Assembly: GCA_003024785.1 (NCBI GenBank)
Contig: PUQB01000027.1
Location: 566,046 to 630,045 of the forward strand
Length of the DNA: 64,000 bases
Direction: 5' to 3'
DNA from: Selaginella tamariscina
Taxonomy: Eukaryota > Streptophyta > Lycopodiopsida > Selaginellales > Selaginellaceae
Positions 1-14,435 of this stretch are shown here, in pieces. Numbering within the stretch: position 1 is the first letter of the stretch; every line of letters begins with the position of its first letter. The notes beneath the pieces are model-generated. The model was not told the origin of the DNA and searched no databases. It saw only the letters and a program-made list of their open reading frames with translations. A program made the translations under genes and the position numbers.

Positions 1-562
1 TAGAGAATGGGAAAGTGGTAGAGAGAGGGTCTCATGAAGGTCTACTAAGTAATAGTGGACGTTATGCACAACTTTGGGCACAGCAAAACAGTTTAGATAC
101 ACAAGAAGATACAGAGCTTGAACAGATTAACAGTTAAGCTTGTGAATATTCTAAATTAATTTTTTAAGTTTAAATAAAATAAAGTATACTCTTTCACATC
201 AGAGTGTTTGAAGATGAGTTAGGTAATACGTGGTGAATATAGAATATTGCTGTCGAAACGAAATCTATATTCATTTCATTTATTATTATCTAAATTCATT
301 ATTAATTTGTTAATATTATCAATTAACAATACACACACACAAAATAAAATAAAATAATAATAATAATAATGAAAGTTTATGAAAGCATTACACCATTAAC
401 AAAATTAAGTTTAATTTTAAATTTAACTCATATCACATTTATAAACGTTTGTAAATATTCACACGTATTGTTTGACAATTGCTAAAAGAATCTGCACATA
501 TGATGTGAGTTTTCAGGTATAAATATGAGCATATATTAAACAATCAAATATATATATATATA
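1..562. other. AT-rich upstream region of the first peroxidase
   Basis: No coding signal was seen. The sequence is AT-rich with short runs of CA, TAA and TA. A TATA-like string (gtataaatatg, about 518-528) lies some 40 bases before the peroxidase ATG at 563 and could be its core promoter. Nothing else could be assigned. Confidence 0.5.
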
Positions 563-1866
<1,304 letters not shown>

Positions 1867-2949
1867 TTCTTCAAATAATATGACACATTTGATGTGTTCA
1901 TGCGTGTGTGTGTGTAGAAAGAGGGCGTGTCCAAGGAGCATCTCACATCGTGTTAAGAATTTTGTGCTTTAAAACGTGTGCGTGTGAATTTCCGCGCCCT
2001 TTTTAAATTTGAAAACCGAATATACTTACACATTTCAGCACTAAGGGCTTTATATTAAATAAGTCACCAAAGTAACCTCTCTCTTCTCCCTCCGTGTGTG
2101 TTTGCGTGTGTGGGTAACACTTAATAACACTTTCACACCACGATTTTACCTTTATAATTTTGAAGAACATATACGTTAAAGATTTATTAATTATCATGCA
2201 TACACATCAATATTTAAGATAGCTTATAGCATTAGATTCAAAACAGGTTCTAGAATATTGTTTTAATTAGTTTTGAATAAAATAATATTCTAATATAGAA
2301 TTTCTGCTTAGTTGTAGATCAGGTTTAATCGATGTAATTTTTATATATTTTATATATAATCTACTAACAACCAATATACATACAAACGAAGTGCATGCCC
2401 ATATGACATTTTTGATTTATAACAAGAATGATGGCAACTCTGTTCAAACGTGATAAACAAAATAAGAACTAAGTATGTAGTGTATTTATAACAAAAAATG
2501 TGTGTCTACTTGTTTAAATCGCATGTCAAATGCTATTTTTGTAGTTATCACAAATATATGAGTAAATTAACGACTCGTACATTTACTATAAAATTTAATC
2601 AGCTTTAATAATAAAGTACATATTTTTTTTCTACTTGTTTTTATATCAGGTTCAATAACATACTACTGTGCTAAACCACTAGATTGATATAATACTATCC
2701 ATCACACATGCGCCTTCTTCTCTAACATACAATAGAAAGTATTGAGTTTTTGCAAGTTACTGATAATATTGTACTAGTAGACATGTTCAAACTTGTAAAC
2801 ATGGTGATTTGTGTCCTCATCTTTCTTCCCCTGTAAGTGTAAGGTAGTTATATGGTATAGTAGATCACTCTACAACATCTTTAACAATATGAAGGACTAA
2901 GAATGGGAGTTTCCACCAATCCTCAAATGCTGGTTAGAGGCATCCCTAC
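1867..2949. other. Intergenic, no gene seen
   Basis: AT-rich DNA with TG-rich runs near 1900-2120. No conserved protein, RNA gene or repeat end was recognised. Confidence 0.5.
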
Positions 2950-3261
2950 AAAATTTATTTTATCAATGTACCTTAAATTAACCTTACGATTTTTGCTCAT
3001 AAGATCCTAGTAAATAAATAAATAATTTTTACATTCCTAAATTGAAACAACACATATGCATATGTACAGTTGTAACATTTTCCCATTCTCTCTCTAGGCA
3101 CGTGCACGTATACGTGTATTGTACAATTGAGTGCATGCATACATACAATAAAGTTGAGTACATGCTTAAATAGGTGTTACATGTGCTGCACGTTAAACTT
3201 GTTAATAGAGACATTCCAAATAGAGCCATGCATTGACAAATTTATGGAGCCCAAACACTAG

Positions 3262-3268
3262 TATAAAA
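3262..3268 (+). promoter_or_regulatory. TATA box of GDSL esterase copy A
   Basis: TATAAAA lies 51-57 bases before the ATG at 3319 and is kept in arm B (near 46790). Confidence 0.6.
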
Positions 3269-3318
3269 TGGGACATACAACACAAACATAACATATCAGC
3301 TCTCAAAGTCTATTTGCA

Positions 3319-4569
3319 ATGTCTTCTGGCACTCTCACACTTCTTGTTTTATTCTGCTCCATGTACGCGCATCCAGACCCCCTAAGGCCCGAAGATGCCA
3401 TCCTTCTGTCCCGACTGCCGTCTTCGGGTTTGCAGATTCACTCTTCAGACACAGGCAACCGGACTGGGAGGCCGAGAATGCCACAATTGCCGGCTCGTTC
3501 CCGTACGGTGTTAGGCTCGGTCAGCCGATTGGTCGGTACAGTGATGGCTACGTACTCATCGACTGTCTTGTCCAGGAGCTGGGACTGGAGGATATCTCGC
3601 TCCCTAGCAATGCATACAACGGCAGCTTCTTCAGAAGTCTGAACTTTGCATATGCCAGTGCCACTGTGGTGACAGTCGACAGCCCCATATTTAGCTGGCA
3701 CAACTTCTCATTGCAGGTCCAGGACTTTCTGAAACACAAGCACAGGATGGAGCGCAACTTTCCCCAGCAGAACCAGGCGTGGTTCGAACAGGCCCTCTAG
3801 ATCGGAGGGACTACATCAATGCAAACATATTGAACGGACCAGATGTCGTCCTCAACGTGAGCATCCACAATGCAGTGGCTGGCATTAGATTAAACATAGT
3901 GGACCTGCACGTAGCTGGAGCCAAAAACTTCCTCCTTTTGAACATGCCTGCGGCGGGTTGCACCCCGAACTACCTCAACCTCACCACCATGTTTCCCCTT
4001 GGAATTTTACAGTATGATGACATGGGCTGCATTGAATGGGTAAGTAAGTTATATATATATATATATATATATATACACCTCAGTTAACATGCTCGTACAC
4101 ACACGCACTCTCTCTCTTAATATATATGTATACTCACAGCTAGCATGCATGTATAGGTAACGCACAAACATTCAACAGTAAGATGGAGGCTCCGTAGCGA
4201 CTACCCAGACATGAACATCTACTACTTCGACTGGTATGCAGCCAACATGGAGGTGCTGGCCAACTTGCCCAAGTACGGGTTCACAAACTGGAGCCAGGCT
4301 TGCTGTGGTGTTGGAAGTATCGGAGGTGTGAACGAGTACAACTGTGGAGATGTACTGTGTGGCTGTGCAAGTCACCCTGGATATACGGTGTGCAAAGATC
4401 CACAGAACTATGTTACCTTTGATGGCATTCATTTCTCACAGCAGTTTTCAAAGATTACGGTGGACTTTATCCTCGGCAACAAGTTTTGACTCCCGACATC
4501 AAGTTTGTTCATGGGTGCCAGGTTCCTATTCCATTTGCTCCCAATCCGGATTTCAACACTCCTATCTAA
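3319..4569 (+). pseudogene. GDSL esterase/lipase (SGNH hydrolase), copy A, broken
   Basis: Plant GDSL enzymes are secreted serine esterases acting on lipids, cutin or cell-wall acetyl groups. Exons: 3319-4039 (donor GGTAAGT) and about 4157-4569, about 377 codons, normal length. A hydrophobic N-terminus is followed by the nucleophile block (FADSL in one frame, DTGN in another), YSDGYVLIDCLVQELGL, a NFAYASATVV block, NANILNGPD, GAKNFLLLNMPAAGC and, in exon 2, the catalytic Asp-His block FDGIHFSQQFSKI. Breaks seen: a frame change early in exon 1, a stop replacing the tyrosines of the ALYYIQIGG stretch in copy B, loss of about 15 bases early in exon 2 followed by a stop, and one T lost near 4486 that brings in an early TGA; the ancestral end (PDFNTPI then stop) is at 4569. 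Two exons is few for this family. Confidence 0.85.
4060..4075 (+). repeat. TA dinucleotide run in the GDSL intron
   Basis: About eight TA units inside the single intron (4040-4156) of GDSL copy A. Confidence 0.8.
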
Positions 4570-6224
4570 CTAGGTTGAGCTTCACAAACATAACCAATGG
4601 ATTTCTAACTTTTGTTCTTTCGACTTTCTTCTTCTTTCAAATGAAATGAAATCATTTCACCTCTGTTATTATATAAATAACTGCAACAGCACGAGCACAA
4701 ACACGCATGCTTCCTAGAGTATCCAACCCCTCCTACGGTTGTGCTTTAGACATTATATTGTATATTAACTAGTTTAGTGTCACTTGTTCATATGATAATT
4801 TCCCTATAACTCCTCATATTCAAGAGTTATATATAGTGCCACGAACATAGTTCGCATATGCCAACCCTAAACCCCCAAGAACATGATAAAGAGAACATGT
4901 TAATTAAGATGGCATGTCCATATTTAGATGAGAACATAGATATGCCCTACTTCTCTTCTTAATTTGACGTGGAGAAGAAGGTTGGAGACATACTTCAACC
5001 TCTGACAATTAAAATAAATGTATAAGACATCCTAAGTACAAATTCACTAATGATAAATGTTGAACAACCTTGAGAGTGTAACATACCTTATGAATTAGAA
5101 GTTGGGGTTGTACAATATGAGTTGTGCCTTAATAACACAGGCTAAAACTTATATTAGTAGAAAAATAATGAACTTAATTATAAACTTAAAAACTTTTTCT
5201 ACTATATTCTAATTTATTTCTACGATAGAACCCCCTTTTCTACTTATGTGACATGGAAAATTAAGTTTTACGGCATGGGTTTAAGGTATAAAGACACATT
5301 CAATACACATAACATGAGAGTCTTAATGATAAGTTCCACCTTCGCTAAAGTTTCCAAAATTCTTAGTAATAACCATTAAAAACTACTCTTAAAAGTTTAA
5401 GTTTATTAAATGAGGTTAATTCTCACTCATTAAAGGCCTGACATGAATTAGAACATGTAACAATAATTAACATCTAAAGTAAAAAGTGAAATCGTAATCA
5501 AAATTATAACAATTTCACTTTTAAAAAACACTATGTATTACAAAAGCACACACAACCTAAGAATATGCAAAACAAAAAGAACTAAAAAAGAATAAAAATA
5601 TAACAAAATGATAATAATAAAGAGACAAAATGAAAAAAAGGTAAAATTATTTATCACTAAATACACATTGATCAATTCTTCACAAATATAAAATCATCTT
5701 CAACACATGTAATAAATTTTTTTTTTATAAAACCCTAAGTAAGATTCAATAATGTAGATTTTATATTGACATTTTAAATGTTAAGGTTGTTAAATTTCAA
5801 GTGTTAATCTTTTGAATTTTGATATTTAAAATACTAATTGTGCACCGATTTTTACACTGGCTTCTAAAGTAATTTCAAAAACCTTAATCAAATTTTAATA
5901 TTCAAAAAAATTAAAACTTCACTATCTACCATGTTAAACATAAATCAATCCCAAATTAATCTCAACTTCACGATTTAAGAGCAATTATAAAGATTTGGGT
6001 AATTTTGAAATCAAAAAAGTAATCCCAAGTAATTCAAATTTTAAAATAATATTTTTAACAAACCTTAACCCAAGAGCAATCTTAAATAAAAAAATTCACA
6101 ATCACATGATTTACATGGTCTAGTACCATGTTAAATGTAAACCCCAGATTAGAGTAAATCTACTTCTTATTCAGATTAACTTCGTTGAAGCTCTAAAAAT
6201 TATGATAGCACTTGTTCAAATCTT
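4570..6224. other. Intergenic within arm A, no gene seen
   Basis: Very AT-rich, with no open frame of note. The part near 5900-6200 aligns with 44290-44480 in arm B, which shows that non-coding DNA was duplicated together with the genes. Confidence 0.6.
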
Positions 6225-7089
6225 ACTTCCCTATACACCAAGCTGTGACTAATGAGCAACGCACTGGTACCTCCATTCTTAGATTGCATTTCCATGATCG
6301 CACAAACATACATATACACAAGTGTGTGTACTTTATGACGTTGTATACAGGGTTGTGATGCTTTTCCGTCTGAACAAACTACAGGCCCAAATTTCTACTC
6401 GATTTGCCGTTTGGACTTGGCATTAAAACCAACTGGACAATATCTTATGCAGAATTGCTTGCCCTTATGGCTCGAGAACTAGTTGTTGGGGTAGTCATAT
6501 CCTCACTCTTTGTGTATGTGTGTGTTCTGAGTTTGTAAGATGTTCTTATGTAGCACATCGTATATTATATTATGTTCTCTCTCTTAGAGAGAGAGAGAGA
6601 GAGAGAGAGCATGATCTTCCAATACACACACGCACACACAGCTACCTACACATATACAGTTGAATGGACCATCTTGGACCGCTGATTTTAGACCTTCCAC
6701 CACCTTATTCAACATCAGTTCCCTCGTTGCAAACTTCCAGGCACAAGGACTCTCAACATAAGACCTAGCTGCGCTATCCGGGGCACACACAATCGAACAG
6801 GCACAGTGCTCCACTTTCAAGTCCAGGCTTTACAATGCAAGTAGTGACGACGTGATGGATTTGCCCTTTAACACATCGCTGCAACAGTTGCCCTAGTAAC
6901 GGTGAAGACCTCCTCATTGGCTGTTCCAGTTTGATAATATATACTTTCTACACCTGCAAAAGCTTTAGGGGGCTTTCTGTTCTGAGATCAAACACACTAC
7001 AAGTAACCTGGTACACACATGCATCTAATCAACACACTTTACAGACTTACTGGATCCAATGGTGAAATCCGGACCAGCTGTGGATGAAC
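6225..7089 (+). pseudogene. Decayed class III peroxidase, copy A
   Basis: Four exon remnants. Exon 1 piece (about 6225-6301) gives VTNEQ and LRLHFHD followed by Arg where the family has Cys. Exon 2 starts at 6351 after a TACAG acceptor with GCDAF and ends near 6500 with an ALMARELVVGV-like stretch in a shifted frame. Exon 3 (6660 to about 6897) gives LNGPSWT, SLVANFQAQGLST, a stop, then DLAALSGAHTIEQAQC; the proximal His is kept. Exon 4 (about 6916-7089) shows FDNIYFLHLQKL and a C-terminal GSNGEIRTSCG in pieces. There is no start codon or signal peptide. It is more decayed than its neighbour and ends 117 bases from it, tail to tail. Confidence 0.8.
6585..6610 (+). repeat. GA microsatellite in an intron of the decayed peroxidase
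   Basis: About thirteen GA units in the intron before exon 3, followed by a CA run near 6624-6640. Confidence 0.85.
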
Positions 7090-7206
7090 CTGCAATTTGG
7101 CCTGCTAAATGGAGCCACTGCTCGTATAATGAAGAATAAAATGTCAAGTTTCATTAACGACGAGTGTTACATTACGTGATTGATTTCTTCTTATACCATG
7201 ATGGAT

Positions 7207-8365
<1,159 letters not shown>

Positions 8366-8424
8366 GATTACTTAGAAATTAATCTAATAATAAATAAACA
8401 CACATATTTCTTAACAGGGAACCC

Positions 8425-8433
8425 CTATTTATA
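8425..8433 (-). promoter_or_regulatory. TATA box of peroxidase copy A
   Basis: TATAAATAG on the minus strand, about 60-68 bases before the ATG at 8365. The same box with its flanks is kept in copies B (42180-42188) and C (58967-58975). Confidence 0.7.
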
Positions 8434-10352
8434 TTAAAACAATGGACCTGTTATTTCATTAGGCTTGACTTAAAGCGAAGAAGAACATGTGCATCTATGA
8501 AGCTTCAAAGAAATACATTTATGTAGTAGGCAGGATATAAAATCAAATTTTGTTATATATTTATTAATATTTAATTGATTAATTTTAATATATTTTGTCT
8601 TTTTATTATTTTGATTCTTTTTTTATTAAAATAATGGCCTAATTTTCTACCCTAGCAATAGTAGGCTGCCAACTTAAAGAAGATATATTTCCACGATGTC
8701 ATAGTCCAATACTCGATTTGCATATTCATTGCGTAAATGTTTTAATCTTAGTAGATAGATATGCAAGTTGAAAATGAATTCATTGCTTAACTAAACACCC
8801 CCACCTAAGCACGGTTTAATTTTCCAAGCACCTAAGAGTCGTGTGTGCGTGCACAACATTATTAAATGCCCACTATATAAACTACTCATGTTCTACTATT
8901 TATTTCATTATATAATCATGATTTTGATATTATTAATTAATTATAAATTATTTTCTTTATTATTATTATTAAAAAATAATATATTCCTAATTAGATTCTT
9001 TTAATCTCCATCGTTCCTGTATGAATAAGAATTTGTTTTGACTATATAATACCGAAGCGTAGAGAAAATATCTTCACCTAATGCAACATTTTGGATATTT
9101 ACCATCTTTAACCTTATTAGCATATAAAATTCAAAAATTCTGGCCATTGTCCGTATATGACAAATATGTGTTAAAAGTGTATATATATACACAAATTACA
9201 CCACAAAGTTATTTATATATAAATATAAAAGGTATTATTATTTTTTAATCTTTATATTGGATGCTAGCTTTTCCTAGTTTCTCAATGTCGAGTAGCACCT
9301 TTAAAGAGTGATCGCGAGCCCGCACACACACACACACACACAGCTTTAACTCATTCACACGCACACACTCAGGAATATTCAATTGGAATGTAAAAGTACT
9401 TAATTAACCTTGTTGAGAAAATTATGAGAAACGTACTGAATTTTATTGTGTTTTTTTTGACTTTATGCAATGTGAATATTGAAATATAGAACATATCAAC
9501 ATTAAAATTTAACGAGATTAAATGTTGTGTTGCGTTAACTCATTAAACACGTGGATACACACTCATGCATAAACATGGTTTTCTAATTCTGCACTCAGAA
9601 CCACAATTACCTCAGCGTGTATATATATAATATGCACATGTAAAAGGATTGTAACGACAACTATTATAAATGAATAATTATTATAAGAAAAAAATCTTGT
9701 TATAATTATTTGTTAAAATTTATTATAAAGCTTCAAGTTTATTAAAGTGTTAATATTAGTATAGCTAGAGAGCATGTGTGTGTATGTGTTTTCGTTTTTA
9801 ATCCATTTTTCTGAATGCTTTCAGAAGCTCAAGCTTTTCACTCTTTGCTAGTGTCACTGAGTTCAGAACTATCTAATAATGATAATAATTAAGAAGCAAT
9901 TTAATAATCGCTAATGATGTACTCGTGTACACAAACTCTTTTGACGTTTCAAGTGTAGCCTAATGTGGCAACAGTATATCTGTATGTGTATGCTCATGCG
10001 CGCGCGCACACACACACACATAAAATATTGATAAAAGGTTTTATAAGACTTGTCACACATATTAGTTATGTCATTTGAATTTTGAAATAAATAAAATTAA
10101 AAATATTGAGGAAGTTCGTGAAACACATCCTTTGTGCGTATGTTAAAGAATTATCGTGCATTTCTACTTAAGAATTTCATAACATGTGTCAAAACTGTCT
10201 CTCATTAATAAATTAAATCGATGCTCCGTCGTATTGTAGAGGATATCAATTAAGGGCTTTGTTAATGTAAGAAAGGGTGACAGTCCTCATCTGAAATAAC
10301 TTAAATACCAAAAAGTATGTTATTGCGTTTATACATATGTATATCACCGTTT

Positions 10353-10428
10353 TTACATATGGAGACTTCGGTTATCAGCTAGTACACCCGGTATTACATA
10401 TGGAGACTTCGGTTATCAGCTAGTACAC
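10353..10428. repeat. Two-copy 40-base tandem repeat
   Basis: The 36-base core at 10353-10388, containing ATGGAGACTTCGGTTATCAG, recurs without change at 10393-10428. Confidence 0.9.
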
Positions 10429-12734
10429 CGTTACCTGGTTACGAGACTTAACCTCCCTCAAATGGATGCCCAAGGCTTAGCACAAACATGCTTAAATCTC
10501 TAAGAGTGAGGGTGTTGGTGTAAAAAGAATTTAGATTTACTTAAGATGTTAATTACTTGGGCAAAGGTTTCTTTGCATTTGCCCCCAGTGGGCAATGCAA
10601 CTTTGGCGTGTTTATTGCATTTGCCTCAGTCGGCAATGTGAACGGTGGCATTTTGACAACCAGATATAGCGGCCTTTAGAAACTTCATGTGTCATGTACA
10701 TGTTTTAAATTTGATTATTAATGTAAAATACATACGACACTATTTTAGTGGGAAAGACACAGGTAAAGTGGAATTTAATAGTCCTTATGAAGTCTTGGTG
10801 ACAAGTGACAACTAGCCATTCTTGTTTTCTCCCTGGGCTCTTATGGATTTAGCGTGTGTATCACCGCAACTCAATGAAATAAATTGTCCTTCGTTTCAAA
10901 ACTGCAAAAGTAAAATGCATATGTCAGTTGGAGTCTTGGAGACAAGTTTGATTGTTGGTTTGATCTTTATCTCATCATTTGTGTTATAATTTTTACTAAT
11001 CCTCTGTTTTATACTATTTGATCATTATTTTTTACCCTTAGCTTTGTTAAAGTAATTAATTAAAGTTATAAAATACAGTTGTTGGGTGAGAAATTATGCA
11101 TGTAGTAAACCCTTAACATATGAGAAACTTTATTTAAACATTAAAATTAACCATTGCACCGCTGCTAATTAGGTGCAAGTCTACTAATTTGGACTTAGTG
11201 CACAAATTAATGATAACCACGTGTGTAACATTGGTTGTTTTCTTTAATGACTGGTAATTAAGTATTAAAGTTAGCTTTCAAAACTTCAATGTGTTATTGA
11301 TTCAAACCATTTGTTTGTTGCCCTAACCTTAATCCTCCCCCTTAATAAAGAAGACACGTGATAATTAGTGATCGTCTACTGTACATATGAAGGATATTGT
11401 GAGGAAACTAGGATATTATGTGTACTTGTGCATCTGATAAAGAAAATGAGTTACTATACAGGAGGTATCCAAAACTATCTTTTAATTGTTTTGAAAAATT
11501 TAGAAAATTAAGATATCATGGATAAATAGCTTGTGTATCTATTGTATTAGGGATGTTGAAAGAGCAGATATATTCAAGATGTCAGATACTATTCAATTAC
11601 AAAAATTCTGTTTATATACAGGAGACCTCCTGTCACGTGGCACACATGTGTGGCACTAATACATGGGCCAGATCACCACCCATGTGTCACTATGCATGTG
11701 TGTATATACACATGAGTATATACAGTATCTTACAATGCAAGTATATTATATTTATATTATTTATATTATATGTACTATTATTATCAGTGAGTGATGATAT
11801 AAAATGGTTGAGATTAATTATACATCAATAATATTCTTAAAATATAATATTTAAAAGGAAATGATTTAATTTGTAATTTTAAAACCAGGGACTATACACC
11901 CTTATGCACCAGAGTGGCATATACGTGTGCTACCGCCTTTATATACAAATTATGAACCTTATTGTTAGAATTATAAATATTTTATATAAATGTTTTTTTT
12001 ATATAAATCCATGTATTGAATTTAAATTCCAAAATACAAATAGTATATATCCAATTTCTTCTTACTACCTCTATGAAACAGAAATATTAGTAGATCTCCA
12101 TAAACCCTAAAGGAAAATCATCTATAGGTACCATTTTCATTAATTAAAAAATCCTTAACCATCCACGTACTTGATATACATAATTTTCATATGGTGAACT
12201 CCCAAGTTCAAAACCTTAATATATTAATACATATTTTATATATTATTTACATTTAATTAAAACTATATAATTAAAAACACACATATCCATACACACATGT
12301 TTACACTGAATTATGATTTAAGAGTTATTATAATTCTAAATAAGATAACATAATACTTAGCAAATTCAAAAGTATTTCTAAAAATCTTACACATAGTAAA
12401 TTTAAAAATATTTCTTTATTATTATTTTAAAATTACAATAATTTTATAATTACATTTTAATCCCACTTGAATTCAAATTTAAAAGTGTTTGTATTTCACT
12501 TTTATCTTTCTTTCAACCTTAATTAATCTTTCATACTTCATACTTAATATAGTATTATAATATATTATATTTTTAAACCATCACAACACACAAACGTGAG
12601 AATCTCCAAATTATTTTAGAATATAGAAATATATAAATAGTTTCTTGTTAAAAGATTACTCTAATTCCATGTAAAATAGCTCAAAATTTAACTTGGGATT
12701 TCTAAATAGGTACTGTGATAAGGTTGTAGAATAA

Positions 12735-12850
12735 TTTGGATGCCATGGTTTTGACTAGAGCTATGGATGCCATGGTTCTAACTAGAGTTGTAGACACCGT
12801 AGTTCTAGCTAGAGTTGTTGACACCCTAGTTCCAACTAGAGTTGTAGATA
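12735..12850. repeat. Degenerate tandem repeat, about 30-base unit, four copies
   Basis: Units resemble CTAGAGTTGTAGACACC plus a GTAGTTCTAA-type half and follow one another with small changes. On the minus strand they stay open and give a repeated STTLVRT-type peptide, most likely by chance. Confidence 0.8.
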
Positions 12851-13061
12851 GAAAGTTTGAAAATAAGACTTCGAACGCCAATTGAAACCTTGATTTCGGC
12901 AAGAATAAATGTTATTAACAAGTTTTAATGTGAAGGCATATTCATATTAAGGAAAGAAAGCACATAATTAAAATGTTAGCATTCAGTCATGTAAGCAAGT
13001 ATGCATTGATGATGCAAATTTAATTATAGTAGTGTCCACAATAAGTGGACTATGAGAAAAT

Positions 13062-13867
13062 GTGGAGATGCATAATGTTGATTCAAACAATAAACTTAAA
13101 ATAATTATTATCGTGACAGATGAATTGAAAGCAATGTTGAAAGCAATTAAAAATCATACGAGGGAAATACATAAAAATAATGAAGAGCTCGCCATTAAAA
13201 ATAAGAAAATTATTACAAAAGAGCATGCGATAAACCAAATGTCTCAAAAATTATAAGTTTCTAAAAATGTTATGCAATGAATAATGTAAAAAGGTTGCCC
13301 ATATTGAACACTTCATTTGTTAATATAGGAGTTTAAATGAATTGCAACTGGCTAGGGAGGACACAATTGTGTATTCAAATATAATGGATCGACCTCTTTT
13401 AACAAAACATTATGTTTGTATTGGTTATGACTCCCCAATTGGATATCACTTTAATACTTCATAATCAGCCAAGAACATGTGATGTGGATCAGTGCTGACA
13501 CAAGTCGTTAATGAAGATTGTCTGACATGTCTTAAGGAATTCACAAAAGTGGGTAATTACCATGGATATTAATATCATATCACATGCTTGATTTCTTTAT
13601 TATTATGAACAACATATGTGCCACATGTAGGTATGTAATACATGATCACACATGATTGTACCTTGCCTTGTAACAATTAAAAATTATGTTATTTTGGGAA
13701 TGGTTTTAGAGTTTGACATTCGGCAACCTAATGAAATCATACTTGATTATGAAGGAGTATTGCAAAGGGCAAGAGCTAAAAGTAAAATTGAAGTTGCAAT
13801 ACTTAAAATTGAAAATGGATCTACTAACATCGATTGTGAAATAGCTTATCGCCACAACATGGCATAG
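13062..13867 (+). other. Two unassigned open frames, possible decayed gene
   Basis: An open frame at 13062-13256 codes a Lys/Glu-rich, coiled-coil-like peptide of 64 residues. Another at 13652-13867 codes 71 residues with FDIRQPNEIILDYEGVLQRA. Between them lie short peptide-like pieces in other frames. Splice sites and homology were not convincing. They could be remnants of one gene or of a transposon, or chance. Confidence 0.25.
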
Positions 13868-14155
13868 CCCAATATATGGTTAATACAAAAGCTCAATAAT
13901 AACCAATCCATAATCAATCACATGATTTTAGTAAGTGATTTGTTTTTTTTTATTGCACAATATATGTTAAAATGTTTTTAGTGCATATTGAAATATAAAA
14001 GCTAGCTCACAATTGTTATAAATAGTAGTTCCACGATTTAAATTATTTCAGATTATTTAAATTAGTAAAGATATCATAAAATTTTATACAATCTAGTGCA
14101 ATATATTAGTTTAATTTCCATTTTAATGTCAATGCTTAAATAAGAGATTATCTCA

Positions 14156-14435
14156 ACTTTGAAACAAGAAAGTGACTGTACGAAGTGAGACTCTTGCCCA
14201 CAAATACTCTCCAACATATGAAGTAAAATCCATGCCATTCAAGTTAGAATCCCAAACCATAAAGTTAGACTTTATGCTTACAAAGTGAGACTTTTTCCTT
14301 ACAAAATGAGATTCTTACTCAATAAAGTGAGATTATTACCTTATAAGTAAGACTCTTGCCTTATAAAGTTAGACTGTTGCCTTATAAAGTTAACTCTTAC
14401 CATATGAGTGAAATTCTTTCTTTATGAAATGAAAC
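14156..14435. repeat. Degenerate tandem array, left half
   Basis: Units of about 20-25 bases resembling ACAAAGTGAGACTCTTGCCTT recur with variation. The array continues at 22223-22640, so the LTR element at 14436-22222 inserted into it; the GAAAC at both borders belongs to it. Confidence 0.7.

Larger units (their letters stand above)
9331..14155. other. Long gene-poor stretch
   Basis: Beyond arm A no recognisable gene was found for 4.8 kb. It holds CA/GC runs (9323-9342, 9999-10020), two short tandem repeats listed separately, and two unassigned open frames near 13062-13867. The rest is AT-rich. Confidence 0.5.

Noticed and set aside
12702-12902. Thr/Val-rich minus-strand frame as a protein gene
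   Set aside because: It is the translation of a simple tandem repeat.
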